Positions 9,054 to 17,033 of a stretch of DNA of 64,000 nucleotides are shown one piece after another. The stretch's first letter is position 1. Each line of letters starts with the position of its first letter. This DNA comes from Candidatus Woesearchaeota archaeon. Its GTDB lineage: Archaea > Nanobdellota > Nanobdellia > Woesearchaeales > JABMPP01. The translations under genes and the position numbers were made by a program. The stretch lies in contig JAGVYD010000013.1 of NCBI GenBank assembly GCA_018303405.1, positions 1 to 64,000 of the forward strand, read 5' to 3'. The notes beneath the pieces were generated by a model, which saw nothing but the letters and a program-made list of their open reading frames with translations, did no database searches and had not been told where the DNA came from.

Positions 9054-10118
9054 CTAATTCCCCTTTGCCTTTTCCATAAAGATTGTCCTGGTTGGGAAGG
9101 GGATATTGATTTTCTCTTTTTTCAGGGCATACCAGATTGCAGTTGTTACAGTGTCTTCAGTGTCGAGCTTTTCAGAGAATGATGGGACATAAAAATACAC
9201 CTTGAACTCAAGATAGTAATCAGCCATCTTATTAAAATTTACCCGTGGTTTGGGGTCATGCATTATGCCATTTATATTCTGCAGAGTCTGCAGAAGCACT
9301 CTCTTCACTTTGTGCGGGTCAGAGCCATAGTCAACGCCTATAGCAAGCGCAATCCGTATTGTCGGGTCTGGCCTGGCCAAATTGACTATCTTCATGTTGG
9401 ACAAAAGGTTATTGGGCATTATGATCTCCTCATTGTCAAATGTCTTGATTCTTGTGCTCCTGATTCCGATGTCTATGACCTGCCCTATTTCCCCCTGGTC
9501 AAGCTTCACATGATCGCCTACATTGAAATTCTTGTCAAGAATCAATGATATGCCGCCAAAGACATTGGCAAGGCTGTCTTTCAGCGCAAGGGACACAGCC
9601 AGGCCTAGCAGGCCAAGGCTTGCAAGGAACGGCCCAACCTGGACATCCCATTCAACCATCACAAAAAGAAAGCCGAGCATAATCACGAAAATCGAGATAA
9701 AGCTTTTCAGGAGCGGGAAAATTGTCCTTCCGTGCACTACGCCTGTGGGCCTGTACTTGTCGGTGAGCGCATTCATCGCCACATGGGTAATCACCATCAG
9801 CATGTGCGTTACCAGAATTATGAGAAGTGTGTTGATCCCATGGTTTGCCACCACCCCCACTGACTCCTCGAGGTTTAGCGGGAGCACTGCGAATTTAAGG
9901 CCCAATCCGGCTATGAGCAGGCTTATGGGCGTCTCAAGCTTTCTGACCAGCATTTCGTCAAGCCTTGACTTGTCCCTATGCACCATGCTTCCGACCAGGG
10001 TTTTCAGCAGGCTGAGAATCACATAGGCAATCACAAGGAAAAAGACAAAAACTATAAGCGATTTGGCATAGTCATTCTTTACCAGGATTTGAAGAAGGTC
10101 TGTGGTGCTTGCTGCCAT
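9054..10118 (-). CDS. mscS: Small-conductance mechanosensitive channel (MscS family)
   Basis: 354 residues. An N-terminal group of membrane helices is followed by the MscS pore helix and core: GLLGLAVSLALKDSLANVFGG (about 178-198), then the beta domain with NVGDHVKLDQGEIGQVIDIGIRST and EEIIMPN. The C-terminal alpha/beta domain ends normally. Family role: opens when membrane tension rises and releases solutes during osmotic downshock. A TATA-like TATATATATTTTA region lies about 25 bases before the ATG. Convergent with nog1. Confidence 0.9.
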   Translation of the reverse strand: MAASTTDLLQILVKNDYAKSLIVFVFFLVIAYVILSLLKTLVGSMVHRDKSRLDEMLVRKLETPISLLIAGLGLKFAVLPLNLEESVGVVANHGINTLLIILVTHMLMVITHVAMNALTDKYRPTGVVHGRTIFPLLKSFISIFVIMLGFLFVMVEWDVQVGPFLASLGLLGLAVSLALKDSLANVFGGISLILDKNFNVGDHVKLDQGEIGQVIDIGIRSTRIKTFDNEEIIMPNNLLSNMKIVNLARPDPTIRIALAIGVDYGSDPHKVKRVLLQTLQNINGIMHDPKPRVNFNKMADYYLEFKVYFYVPSFSEKLDTEDTVTTAIWYALKKEKINIPFPTRTIFMEKAKGN

Positions 10119-10200
10119 TATAAAAATTATTCTTGCAGGCTATATATATTTTATTCCCTATGCTAGAATGGTAAAAAATACTAAGTGAGAATTATGCCTT

Positions 10201-10737
10201 CTACTTTGCTGTCGGAGCATTTACAATTGTCTCAATTGTTGTCTTGCATGGCACCTTATGCGAGAACCTGATAAGCGCTTTTTTCGCAATGTCCAGGTGC
10301 TGCTTGTCAACAGACAATGAAACCATGGGCTTGCCTTCCTTGACCTGCGCGGCAAAGCCGATTGGCTTTCCAAACGACTTCTGCATTCCTGTGCTCATCC
10401 TGTCTGCTCCCGCCCCTGCAGCCAGTGGATTTTCCCTTAAGACATGGTGGGGATAAACCCTTATTTTCATGAAATAGCCGCTCTTGCCAAGCACTTTTTC
10501 GAGGAGCCTGTTGGAGCTTTGCCTGGCAGCCTCAATTGCATTGTGCCTCAGCTGGAAGCTTGACTTTGAAAGAAGGTTAAGCGTGTACTGGAATTTCCTG
10601 TTGGTTTCGCCCATGTTAAACCTGACTACCCTTATGTTCCTTGCTGTCCTGATAAAAGACTTCTGCCTGTATTTGGATATTCGCGTGTAAGGCCTTTCAA
10701 GCTTTCTGTATGCTACACCTTTTCTTAGTTTTGCCAT
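10201..10737 (-). CDS. rpl10e: 50S ribosomal protein L10e (uL16 family)
   Basis: Large-subunit protein near the A site and the elongation-factor region. 178 residues, the normal archaeal size. Recognisable segments: MAKLRKGVAYR at the start, YTRISKYRQKSFIRT, the HHVLRENPLAAGAGADRM loop (about 99-116, rich in small residues) and ALIRFSHKVP near the C-terminus. Its upstream region (10738-10880) folds into a compact multi-stem structure in the orientation of the transcript, a possible regulatory leader. Confidence 0.95.
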   Translation of the reverse strand: MAKLRKGVAYRKLERPYTRISKYRQKSFIRTARNIRVVRFNMGETNRKFQYTLNLLSKSSFQLRHNAIEAARQSSNRLLEKVLGKSGYFMKIRVYPHHVLRENPLAAGAGADRMSTGMQKSFGKPIGFAAQVKEGKPMVSLSVDKQHLDIAKKALIRFSHKVPCKTTIETIVNAPTAK

Positions 10738-10751
10738 AACGGTCTTGCCCC

Positions 10752-10870
10752 GTTAACAAGCGAATTAGTCTTGGAGGGGTCTCGCTTCGCTTCAACCCCT
10801 CAAACTCCGTGAGATATCATGTGAAGATATCCAAGTTAAGCGCAATCCAATATGCTATCCGCTTTGTTAG
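10752..10870 (-). promoter_or_regulatory. Structured leader candidate upstream of L10e
   Basis: An outer stem (10754-10762 with 10860-10869, nine pairs and one bulged T) encloses CTTGGA/TCCAAG (10770-10775/10830-10835), a 7-bp hairpin GAGGGGT/ACCCCTC (10774-10780/10795-10801; it shares two bases with the previous stem) and a 6-bp GATATC hairpin (10813-10831). A TATA-like ATTTTTAAA at about 10897-10905 could start a minus-strand transcript that reads through this fold into L10e. Autoregulation by ribosomal proteins through leaders is known; this particular leader is my inference. Confidence 0.35.
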
Positions 10871-11011
10871 TATTGCTTACTGGGAAAAATGGCCGCTTTA
10901 AAAATGTTGCTATGTTATAGCTTTTTGTGCGGCGGAGGCGGGAATACCGCAGCAGCACCCAATGTGCTGCAGATTTTCGCTGTTTTGTCACAGCTTCGAA
11001 CCCGCAAGGCA

Positions 11012-11042
11012 TTTGGGTATGCCGCCTCGTCTGGAGCGAGGT
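11012..11042 (+). repeat. 31-bp direct repeat, first copy
   Basis: This 31-base sequence, ending in the hairpin CCTCG-TCTGGAG-CGAGG, recurs without change at 11147-11177. The 104 bases between the copies are hairpin-rich. Confidence 0.8.
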
Positions 11043-11146
11043 GTCAAGAACTGCCTGCTAAAGCAGGCAGCGTGTTTGGATACTGCCTAAAAAGTGAGCA
11101 GTTCTTGAGCATGCTCAGAAATCGATATTCTTTCACCGAGTAATTG

Positions 11147-11177
11147 TTTGGGTATGCCGCCTCGTCTGGAGCGAGGT
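11147..11177 (+). repeat. 31-bp direct repeat, second copy
   Basis: Exact second copy of the sequence at 11012-11042, 135 bases downstream. It is followed by a T-rich run (11177-11188), so it may act as a terminator hairpin for a plus-strand RNA. Bases 11189-11426 hold no other structure I can see apart from the promoter of the next gene (a TATA-like ATATTTAAATAA near 11348). Confidence 0.8.
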
Positions 11178-11426
11178 CTTTCTTTTTTATTTCCAGAATT
11201 AATATGCCTTATCAATATAATTCCGAAGATATTTCGGGCCATGGCAAGAATCTGCATCTTAGCTAATAACATTCTATATCACCAACTTAACTTGCGCAAT
11301 GATACTTTCATTTTTGGCACAGGTTCTCCTTCGGCACTAATAGAAAAATATTTAAATAAGGTAAGTTATATGTGGCTATATTACAGTCAATACCAGTCGA
11401 AGTGTATATAAAAAGAGGTGAATTGA

Positions 11427-11930
11427 ATGAAGAAAGGTTCTTTAAGCCTGTCCGTTAATGCTATAGTTGTTCTTATTCTTGCCATAACAATGCTTGGGCT
11501 TGGATTAGGATTCATGAAAGGGATGTTTGGGAAGATGACTGAAAGGTTTGACACTGCTTCAGGCGCAGGTGACTTGACCAATCCTCCATCATCATCAAAT
11601 CCATTTACTGTATCTTCAAACCAGTTATCTGTTTCAAGAGGAACTACTACTTCAGTACAGGTCGCTTGGCTGAATGACCTGATTGCCCCAGCTTCACCGG
11701 ATCCAAACATTGTATGCGAGGACCAACTTGCAGCTGATCCTATAGGTGGCGGCAGATTGTTTGTAATTGGCCTCAACGCACGAAATAACATAGAGCAAAA
11801 CAAAATTGCGTCATGGAACGTCGGGGTGCAGGTTGATGAAACAGCGCTAGTAGGGGATGTCTATGCTTGCTCCATAGATGACGCTCAGGTTCCGCCAAAA
11901 TATGTGGACTTTATAGTAACTGTCAAATAA
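11427..11930 (+). CDS. Secreted or pilin-like surface protein
   Basis: 167 residues. The N-terminus MKKGSLSLSVNAIVVLILAI looks like a pilin or archaellin helix: a short basic leader, Gly, then a long hydrophobic helix to about residue 30. It lacks Glu at +5, so class III processing is uncertain. The rest is a beta-rich domain starting after a Ser/Pro-rich linker. GAGGTGA lies six bases before the ATG. It forms an operon with the small membrane protein 12 bases downstream. The gene at 12898 has a similar N-terminal helix. Confidence 0.65.
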   Translation: MKKGSLSLSVNAIVVLILAITMLGLGLGFMKGMFGKMTERFDTASGAGDLTNPPSSSNPFTVSSNQLSVSRGTTTSVQVAWLNDLIAPASPDPNIVCEDQLAADPIGGGRLFVIGLNARNNIEQNKIASWNVGVQVDETALVGDVYACSIDDAQVPPKYVDFIVTVK

Positions 11931-11942
11931 AGGTGATTCACG

Positions 11943-12164
11943 ATGAAAAAACGACTAACAGCAAGTGAGGAATTTGAGATTATGAAGCTTGTCCTGGACA
12001 AGTTTCTGTGGCTTGGCTTCATCATCATGGGCTTTGGAATGTGGTCAATGATTGCCGACACTGGCGAGACAATTGCAAAGGGGCTGGCTATTATGCTGGC
12101 AGGCGCAATCGTGCTTGTATTGTTCCTCATGCTCATTGTGAAGGAATACGAGATTATCAGGTAA
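11943..12164 (+). CDS. Small membrane protein with two helices
   Basis: 73 residues; two hydrophobic segments at about 22-38 and 44-66, with charged ends. AAGGTGA precedes the ATG by nine bases. It starts 12 bases after the surface protein at 11427 and is probably co-translated. A helper for that protein's membrane placement is possible but only inferred. No family recognised. Confidence 0.6.
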   Translation: MKKRLTASEEFEIMKLVLDKFLWLGFIIMGFGMWSMIADTGETIAKGLAIMLAGAIVLVLFLMLIVKEYEIIR

Positions 12165-12201
12165 ATTTTATTTTTTCTACTTCTTTTCTTTTTCCACTTT
12201 T

Positions 12202-12567
12202 TTATTTCACATACTCCACATTTGGCATGCCCTCAAAGTCTGAGTCTCCTGTTAAGAACTTAACTTTGTATTTTTGAGATATAACATAGCCAACTGCGTC
12301 TGGAATTGACAAATGTTTCTTCTTAACCTTCAGGCTTATAGCCTTTTTTATGTCCTCTAAGGTTACTTCCATTACAAAATCCTTGAACATGTCTGTATAT
12401 TTGTCCGCTATTTTGCTGCCAACCTCTTTCTTGAGGTTATAGTTTAGCTCTGCCATGTTGAATACGGTTGTAATGGCATGGGCATCCTTGTACTTTTCAT
12501 ATGAAAAGCTCCCTCTAATTATCTCAAAAAATGCATAGGTGTCAAAAAAATAGATTTGTTCACTCAT
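12202..12567 (-). CDS. vapC: VapC toxin, PIN-domain ribonuclease
   Basis: 121 residues from the ATG at 12567. PIN-domain acidic residues are visible: Asp in FFDTYAFFE near the start, Glu in FNMAELNY (about 41), Asp in IPDAVGYV (about 95) and Asp in LTGDSDFEG near the end. PIN toxins cut tRNA or other RNA in a metal-dependent way. The start ATG lies inside the last codons of vapB (ATGAGTGA, 8-base overlap), so translation is coupled to the antitoxin. A start at 12582 is possible but deeper inside vapB. Confidence 0.88.
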   Translation of the reverse strand: MSEQIYFFDTYAFFEIIRGSFSYEKYKDAHAITTVFNMAELNYNLKKEVGSKIADKYTDMFKDFVMEVTLEDIKKAISLKVKKKHLSIPDAVGYVISQKYKVKFLTGDSDFEGMPNVEYVK

Positions 12568-12781
12568 CCCAGGCTTCCTCATCTGATTCTTTCAGCATTT
12601 CCAGGGTGCTTTTTCTGAACTTCATCGTTCCGAATGCGTCTTTCAGGGTTCTGCTCTTCTTGGCCACTAAAAGCATGACAGTATCATCCTTGCCTATGCC
12701 TTCTGAGATCAGCTTTTCCTTGGGCAAAACCACTCCCAAGCTTCTCCCCCATTCCCTTACATTCGCCTCAACTTCAATCAT
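12560..12781 (-). CDS. vapB: VapB antitoxin, AbrB/SpoVT-type
   Basis: 73 residues. The first 45 form a swapped-hairpin AbrB domain (VREWGRSLGVVLPKE), which binds DNA and usually autoregulates the operon; the acidic C-terminus (ESDEEAWDE) would neutralise VapC. Gene order antitoxin-toxin with overlapping ends is typical. The upstream gap (12782-12897) holds promoters of both this pair and the divergent gene at 12898. Confidence 0.88.
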   Translation of the reverse strand: MIEVEANVREWGRSLGVVLPKEKLISEGIGKDDTVMLLVAKKSRTLKDAFGTMKFRKSTLEMLKESDEEAWDE

Positions 12782-12897
12782 AATATCACCTTTGATTATA
12801 TCAATATAATCATCCTTAATAAATCTTTCTGATAATATCCCGAAAATTTATCGCAGCAATCAAAATATATTTATACCACCGTGCCGCATGGAGGCGT

Positions 12898-13485
12898 ATG
12901 AGCAAAAAGGGCTTTGAGCTTTCAGCCAACTTTCTTGTCATTCTTATACTTTCCATTGTCATGTTCGGCTTTGGGATATACTTTACCAGGCAGATTATGG
13001 AAAGCAGCCGGGACATAACAGACAGAATTGATGACGATACCCTCAACAGGATGGAGGAGCTGCTAAACGACGGCTCCAGGGTTGTAATACCCTTTGACAC
13101 CAAGACCATAAGGCGCGGTGAAACCGCTGTTTTTGGCGTAGGCATACTCAACACACTGCAGGCGAACACGAATTTCAGGATTCAAACGCAGGACAACACC
13201 GGCGCTGTTGCCACAAGCCCTTACCAGGGGAATGCGCCAGACGGCACAGCCATCCCTCCCGCAGAGCTCAGCAAAATCGCCCTGCTTTATGACACAACAG
13301 CTGCCGGCAGGAATATCCGGAATAACGATAATCTAAAATATGCAATTGCCGCGAATGTCGCTAAGGATGCTCCTTCCGGGACCTACATCACTAATCTGGT
13401 TGTATTTTACGAAGACCCAGCCAATCCTGGCAGCTGGGTGGCTTACGGCGACCCGCTTTACAAGCTCTATATCGTGGTCCCTTGA
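12898..13485 (+). CDS. Membrane-anchored surface protein
   Basis: 195 residues. MSKKGFELSANFLVILILSI gives a short basic leader and a hydrophobic helix to about residue 30, similar in pattern to the gene at 11427; the remaining part is an extracytoplasmic, mostly beta domain. GGAGG stands four bases before the ATG and a TATA-like ATATATTTATACC at about 12867. No named family. A pilin-like or minor surface subunit is the best guess. Confidence 0.65.
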   Translation: MSKKGFELSANFLVILILSIVMFGFGIYFTRQIMESSRDITDRIDDDTLNRMEELLNDGSRVVIPFDTKTIRRGETAVFGVGILNTLQANTNFRIQTQDNTGAVATSPYQGNAPDGTAIPPAELSKIALLYDTTAAGRNIRNNDNLKYAIAANVAKDAPSGTYITNLVVFYEDPANPGSWVAYGDPLYKLYIVVP

Positions 13486-13618
13486 GCTTGGCTCCTTAAG
13501 CTGTGGAACAGAATGCATCACAGTCTTCTTTGCATAATTCGCATGCACTGCTGCAAATTCATCATATGTTTTTCTTGTCTGCCTTATCTCATCCATTTTC
13601 AGCCATCTTTTCTGAGAT

Positions 13619-14410
13619 TCAGGAATTCAATATTATGTCAGCAAAATGTTCAGGGTCCAGGCTTGCCCCGCCGACCAGAAATCCGTTTATTTCCCTTTGC
13701 GCAGAAAGCAGGGCGCAATTGTCCCTGTTCACGCTTCCGCCATAAATGATGATTGACATCCTTGATACCTGCCTTCCATATGCTGCCAATAATGCATTTC
13801 TGATAAAATTGTGCATTTCATTGGCCTCTTCAGGCGTTGCATTCTTCCCGGTGCCAATTGCCCAAACCGGCTCATAGGCGAGAATTACCTTTGGCACTTT
13901 TTTTCCATCTACCCCTTTCAGGCCTTCCCTGAGCTGCGTCCCAACCACCCTCTTTGCCATGCCTTTTTCCCGTTCATCCAGCGTTTCGCCTACGCAAAGG
14001 ACCGGCATCATCCTGTTTTCCAGGGCTGCAGCAACTTTCCTGTTTATGGTCGCGTTGTCCTCTTCAAGGATGTGCCTCCTTTCAGAGTGCCCCGCAAGGC
14101 AGAATTTTGCATCGAATTCAGCCAGCATCTCAGCCGATATTTCTCCAGTGAATGCGCCTTTTGGCTGGAAATGCATGTCCTGCGCGCCTATCATTATTTT
14201 TGTCCCGGCAGCTGCGCGCTGTGCGGCATAAAGCGAGGTGAATGGCGGGAAAACAATGATTTTTTTCTCGCGCCTTTTTTTTATAGGCCGTTCCCCGGCC
14301 CCTGACCCTTCCTTCTCCTTCATTATCCTCTTGAAATCCTTGAAGAACACATACGTCTCCTTAGCTGTCTTGTTCATTTTCCAGTTTGCAGCGATAATCA
14401 TGTCAGTCAT
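13619..14410 (-). CDS. tpiA: Triosephosphate isomerase
   Basis: Interconverts dihydroxyacetone phosphate and glyceraldehyde 3-phosphate. 263 residues from the ATG at 14410 (an upstream ATG at 14437 would add nine residues before the invariant start of the barrel). Catalytic residues are visible: Asn9 and Lys11 in NWKMN, His in AGHSERRH (about 106) and Glu in AYEPVWAIGTG (about 179), plus the phosphate loop GGSVN. The length and these motif forms match bacterial/eukaryotic enzymes; classic archaeal ones are near 225 residues. A basic, Gly/Glu-rich insert lies at about residues 30-50. No other glycolytic gene is nearby. Confidence 0.94.
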   Translation of the reverse strand: MTDMIIAANWKMNKTAKETYVFFKDFKRIMKEKEGSGAGERPIKKRREKKIIVFPPFTSLYAAQRAAAGTKIMIGAQDMHFQPKGAFTGEISAEMLAEFDAKFCLAGHSERRHILEEDNATINRKVAAALENRMMPVLCVGETLDEREKGMAKRVVGTQLREGLKGVDGKKVPKVILAYEPVWAIGTGKNATPEEANEMHNFIRNALLAAYGRQVSRMSIIIYGGSVNRDNCALLSAQREINGFLVGGASLDPEHFADIILNS

Positions 14411-14444
14411 TTGCCAATTCCTCGTCAAAGAATACAAATTTTCA

Positions 14445-15161
14445 CTATTTATGTTTTTTCCTTTTGCCTTCTTTGGCAGCAGAAAAGAGGCCGCCCAGTT
14501 TTTTCCCGAGCAGGAGCATGCCGATCCCGTAAATTATGGCCAGCAGGAAAACCATCATTCCGGTCCTGAAAAAAAAGCTTTCCGGGTACATCTCAATCAG
14601 GAGGTCGTCCATTGACAGCATCCATGTGTCGCCCTGGAAAAATGCGAGGTGGAACCTGCCAAACAATTCAGCAAAATCCCAGAATGATATTATCACAACA
14701 GCGGCCAGGCCGAGCACGGCATACCCTCCCGCGCGCAGGGACTTGCCGATTTTTTCCAGGCCTTTCTCCTTCCCAAGGGCAGAAACAAGCCAAAATCCCA
14801 TGGCAAATGCAAGCAGCACGCTCATTTTCTCTGCCACAAGGACATTCTGCACAATATTTTTCACATCAACCATGTGGAGCCTTTCCTTGAGCGTGTAGTA
14901 TTCCCCTGGCAGAATGTCAAATTCCTGGCCGTACCTGAAATAACTCAATATTTCGGAAGTTTGCTGCATATAGAATCTGGCAACTGCCGGGGTTTCCCTT
15001 TTGCTGAATTCATGAAAATAATATCCCTCGCTGAATGCTACAGCGTGGAATGCCAGTGTGTAGGAAAGCACGAAAAGGGAAACAGCCAGCACAACCATTG
15101 CTGTAAAAGATGAAACGCAGGTTTTTTGGCCCTTTGAGGATTCTCTCCTTTTTCCAGGCAT
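14445..15161 (-). CDS. Integral membrane protein, probably DUF1461/TIGR01906
   Basis: 238 residues with four predicted membrane helices (about 20-42, 115-135, 148-168 and 205-225). The order of helices, the external segment after helix 1 and the FHLAFFQGDTW...YPESFF motif before the last helix fit the DUF1461 family, whose function is unknown. It starts one base after the stop of the gene at 15163 and precedes tpiA on the same strand, so it belongs to the 14.4-19 kb minus-strand run. Confidence 0.7.
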   Translation of the reverse strand: MPGKRRESSKGQKTCVSSFTAMVVLAVSLFVLSYTLAFHAVAFSEGYYFHEFSKRETPAVARFYMQQTSEILSYFRYGQEFDILPGEYYTLKERLHMVDVKNIVQNVLVAEKMSVLLAFAMGFWLVSALGKEKGLEKIGKSLRAGGYAVLGLAAVVIISFWDFAELFGRFHLAFFQGDTWMLSMDDLLIEMYPESFFFRTGMMVFLLAIIYGIGMLLLGKKLGGLFSAAKEGKRKKHK

Positions 15162-15162
15162 A

Positions 15163-15654
15163 TTATCGTCTCCTGTTCCATGACATCTTCTTGATTATGT
15201 CGTCAACGCTTCCCGGGATGCCGCCACTTCCATCCTCATCATGCTTTTTCCCCTGGTGCTTTTTGCCGTGGCCTTTCTTATCCTCATCGTCTTCTATGGA
15301 CTCGAGGCCGAAGCCAGGCGGCATATGCGCCCGGAAAAGAGTTTTTGCAATTTCATCGTCATCAACTTTCTTGTATTTTTCCCCGAGCTTGTCATCTATT
15401 CCCTCATCCTTGCTCGAGAACTTCTCGTCCTTTTTCAGGAAATCCTCGTTTTCCTCATCCCTCTTCAGGTAATCATCGCCAAGGCTCTTGCCATCATCCC
15501 TGCCGTACATCTTTTCCTGGTGGTAGAGCACATCTTCTTCTTCATCCCCTCCGTGGCTGTGGCCCTGGTACTTGAACATGTCCTTGACTGCAGATGTAAG
15601 GGCATATTTTTTCGGGGAGAATTCATCTTCCTCTGATGGATGGTAGGCTGCCAT
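15163..15654 (-). CDS. Acidic, low-complexity protein of unknown function
   Basis: 163 residues, very rich in Asp, Glu and Lys, with no hydrophobic core, membrane segment or cysteine. Several D/E/K-rich runs suggest disorder. The C-terminus carries HGKKHQGKK-like basic patches. It is tightly placed between an unknown protein and the DUF1461 gene and is probably co-transcribed. I do not recognise a family. Confidence 0.6.
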   Translation of the reverse strand: MAAYHPSEEDEFSPKKYALTSAVKDMFKYQGHSHGGDEEEDVLYHQEKMYGRDDGKSLGDDYLKRDEENEDFLKKDEKFSSKDEGIDDKLGEKYKKVDDDEIAKTLFRAHMPPGFGLESIEDDEDKKGHGKKHQGKKHDEDGSGGIPGSVDDIIKKMSWNRRR

Positions 15655-15686
15655 GCCTTGATGGTCGGCAGGGGGTTTTATATTTT

Positions 15687-16997
15687 TTACCTTTTCTGGC
15701 CCGGCAGGACACTGATCTGGCTTTTGTACATGTCATTCAGGGTATAGCCCATCTGGTTCAGGTAGCCTTCCCACTCATGCAGCACATCGCTCCTGCGCTC
15801 GGCCCAGCCGAGATTGAGCGAATTGCTCATCAGTTTGAGCGCGCTGTCATATTCCTTGCTTTGCATCATTTCCCTCACATTTCGGATATGCCTGCTGTCA
15901 GCAGATTCGACAAGCTGGTTGAAAAAATTTTGTGTATAAGGAGAGGTGTACCATCCCACCACAGTCAAAAAAGCAAAGGTTGCCAGCTTTGCACGCCTAA
16001 TCCTGAACAGTCTCTCAAGATTCTCGCTGATTGTGGTCACAGCATCCTTTGGCAGCTCAGTATTCCCTGGATCATACAACGCTTCCCTCAGCTCATTTGC
16101 ATTTTCGCCGATATATCTCTCAAACCTTCTCTTGGCCCGGATGGATTTTCCCATTTTCAATGGATTCATGACAAATTCGGAGAGGCTTTTGTACTCCGGG
16201 AATGACGCCAATACCTCTTTGAGGCCCATGATGGCATGTTCATTCCTGCTTTTTCTCTCAGCCTCAATAAGGGCTTCTCCTTGCATAACCCTGCTTTGCC
16301 AGTATCCTGTGTCTGAAATTGTGCTGTAAGCGGCATTATCCTCCTGGCTGCCATGCTGCCTGACTATCTCCCTAATTTTCAAGGTGAAATTTTTTGGGTC
16401 AACAAGCCTGTCCAGCGATTTTCTTGGAATGATGGTCGCATATTCACTTCCTTGCCTTACATCAGCAGCAAAAATCCTGCTCCCTCCTCTGGAAACAATC
16501 CTGTCAATGCTCTCAGCGACAATAAAGCCTGACTTTGGGCTGTTGATCTCGGAGATATGCCGGACGTAGCATTGCACATTCTCAGCTTTTTCAAAGGCAT
16601 TCTTCCCCATGACATCACCGTCTATCAAGATGGCATTGACGCTTTCCTCAAGCAATGACCTGCCGGTGCTGATGTTGTTCACGAGGAGCGCATTTTGCGA
16701 TGCATACATCGCAGCATCTCCTGAGAGCGTGCTGTCAACCACAAATGGGTAAAACGCCCTGCCGAAAGCAAACTCTCCTGAAAATTCGGCCTCGCTCGCT
16801 ATTGGATATTCAGACTGCCAGGCAACTTCATTGCCAGAATAATGGCCTTTGTCTATGAAGACATACCTGCTCCCAAGGAGCGGCCTGTCCGAGCCAAATC
16901 TGCAGGCAACGACTTTAATGCCTTCTTCCCTTGCAAGAAAATTATCCTTGCCTCTATCAGTTCTCAGGTAAACATTCTTGCGCTCTGGCTCTGCCAT
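15687..16997 (-). CDS. Unknown 436-residue protein in the 14-19 kb operon
   Basis: Mostly soluble, mixed alpha/beta in the first 250 residues and helical after that, with one hydrophobic stretch (ATFAFLTVVGWY, about 350-365) that may touch the membrane. I chose the ATG at 16997, preceded by GGGTGAT six bases upstream; an ATG at 17012 directly abuts GGAG. No motif leads me to a family. Gene spacing to its neighbours is 21-36 bases, implying one transcript with the coiled-coil and secreted proteins upstream. Confidence 0.65.
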   Translation of the reverse strand: MAEPERKNVYLRTDRGKDNFLAREEGIKVVACRFGSDRPLLGSRYVFIDKGHYSGNEVAWQSEYPIASEAEFSGEFAFGRAFYPFVVDSTLSGDAAMYASQNALLVNNISTGRSLLEESVNAILIDGDVMGKNAFEKAENVQCYVRHISEINSPKSGFIVAESIDRIVSRGGSRIFAADVRQGSEYATIIPRKSLDRLVDPKNFTLKIREIVRQHGSQEDNAAYSTISDTGYWQSRVMQGEALIEAERKSRNEHAIMGLKEVLASFPEYKSLSEFVMNPLKMGKSIRAKRRFERYIGENANELREALYDPGNTELPKDAVTTISENLERLFRIRRAKLATFAFLTVVGWYTSPYTQNFFNQLVESADSRHIRNVREMMQSKEYDSALKLMSNSLNLGWAERRSDVLHEWEGYLNQMGYTLNDMYKSQISVLPGQKR

Positions 16998-17033
16998 GTG
17001 GCTATCACCCATCTCCAGATCTGCAGTCCAACT

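Larger units (their letters stand above)
10926..11188 (+). ncRNA. Putative structured non-coding RNA with a repeated 3' arm
   Basis: TTTAAAAAT (10897-10905) sits about 25 bases before GTGCGGCGG (10926), where the folding begins. GAGGCGGGAATACC (10935-10948) can form 12 pairs with GGGTATGCCGCCTC, which occurs twice: 11015-11028 and 11150-11163. Inside the first pairing are a 7-bp hairpin (10952-10970) and a 5-bp hairpin (10979-10994). Between the copies lie a 9-bp hairpin (11051-11070) and an 11-bp inverted repeat (11044-11054/11098-11108). A hairpin CCTCG/CGAGG followed by TCTTTCTTTTTT ends the region like a terminator. It matches no RNA family I know; it is not a tRNA, and I see no RNase P or SRP core motifs. 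Confidence 0.4.

Noticed and set aside
10752-10870. A fifth copy of the mobile hairpin element, on the minus strand
   Set aside because: It shares only a GAAGCGAAGCGAG-like stretch; length, inner stem, conserved loop and end repeats all differ.
10990-11010. TTCGAA next to CCCGC, as in a tRNA T-arm
   Set aside because: On neither strand do the five bases on both sides of the loop pair, and no acceptor or anticodon arm can be drawn.
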